Positions 63,945-64,000 of a stretch of 64,000 bases of DNA are shown in pieces. Location: the NCBI RefSeq assembly GCF_025770735.1, contig NZ_JAODPB010000002.1, positions 1 to 64,000 on the forward strand. Reading direction: 5' to 3'. The notes under the pieces are model-generated. The model was not told where the DNA came from, did not search any database, and worked only from the letters and a program-made list of their open reading frames with translations. The position numbers were made by a program, and so were the translations under genes. The stretch's first letter is position 1; each line of letters starts with the position of its first letter. The DNA is from Shouchella tritolerans. Its GTDB lineage: Bacteria > Bacillota > Bacilli > Bacillales > Bacillaceae_D.

Positions 63945-64000
63945 TCTATGTGGACGTTATACGTGTTAAATTTTCATCTACAATCCGTTTCATATCATTT

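Overview
The window is a low-to-moderate-GC Bacillaceae chromosome segment. The rRNA–tRNA cluster order, Shine-Dalgarno spacing, sacP/sacA-type sucrose genes, a type I-C CRISPR locus and an operon of DUF4310/4311/4312 proteins suggest an alkaliphile-like relative of Shouchella/Alkalihalobacillus clausii. The genus is an inference; no 16S gene is present to settle it.

Layout. (1) 1–5.5 kb: the 3' end of 23S rRNA, a spacer with ~127-bp repeats, 5S rRNA and 16 tRNA genes. The tRNA order matches the B. subtilis trnD type, but four ~129-bp tandem repeats carrying a piece of initiator tRNA-Met lie inside it. A 797-aa beta-helix protein and a detached tRNA-Leu(CAA) follow. (2) 5.5–30.5 kb: an accessory region of small regulator/enzyme pairs (YhgE-like membrane protein; SnoaL–TetR; ArsR–MFS; FAD monooxygenase–RidA–MarR; lipoprotein hydrolase; epoxide hydrolase; MmyB-type regulator; SDR; TetR; VOC; MerR–serine hydrolase; HxlR–ABM pair). 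They are interleaved with decayed genes: Cys-rich KTR, sufC, a second marR tail, SDR, nox, ilvB, a recombinase tail and a P-loop kinase. The 3' end of the kinase gene occurs at both edges of the 5.5–25 kb block. (3) 30.5–36.4 kb: an AraC regulator, a GH42 beta-galactosidase and a GH106-like enzyme. (4) 36.6–44.7 kb: one operon with a PRD/EIIB regulator, an amidohydrolase, a PRD mini-protein, a glycine-rich protein, DUF4312, DUF4311, DUF4310, a DgaE-like PLP lyase, a DgaF-like aldolase and a decayed HAD phosphatase. This is the best candidate for an undescribed system: it looks like an uptake and breakdown route for an N-acylated amino-sugar acid, with a four-part permease of unknown mechanism. 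(5) 44.7–48.9 kb: a sucrose PTS regulon (EIIBC, sucrose-6-P hydrolase, LacI repressor) with palindromic operators. (6) 49.4–53 kb: an AraC regulator and a divergent large glycosidase-like protein. (7) 53.4–62 kb: a complete type I-C cas set (cas3-5-8c-7-4-1-2) and a five-repeat array. cas1 carries a single-base frameshift and the distal end of the array is cut by a dead IS3-family element. (8) 63.4–64 kb: a TraB/GumN-family pseudogene.

How it works together: regions 3–6 form a carbohydrate-use island with local regulators (AraC, PRD, LacI). The CRISPR locus should still be able to express crRNAs and interfere, but its adaptation module looks broken. Region 2 mixes live detoxification-type modules with gene debris, which points to repeated insertion and deletion near the tRNA cluster.
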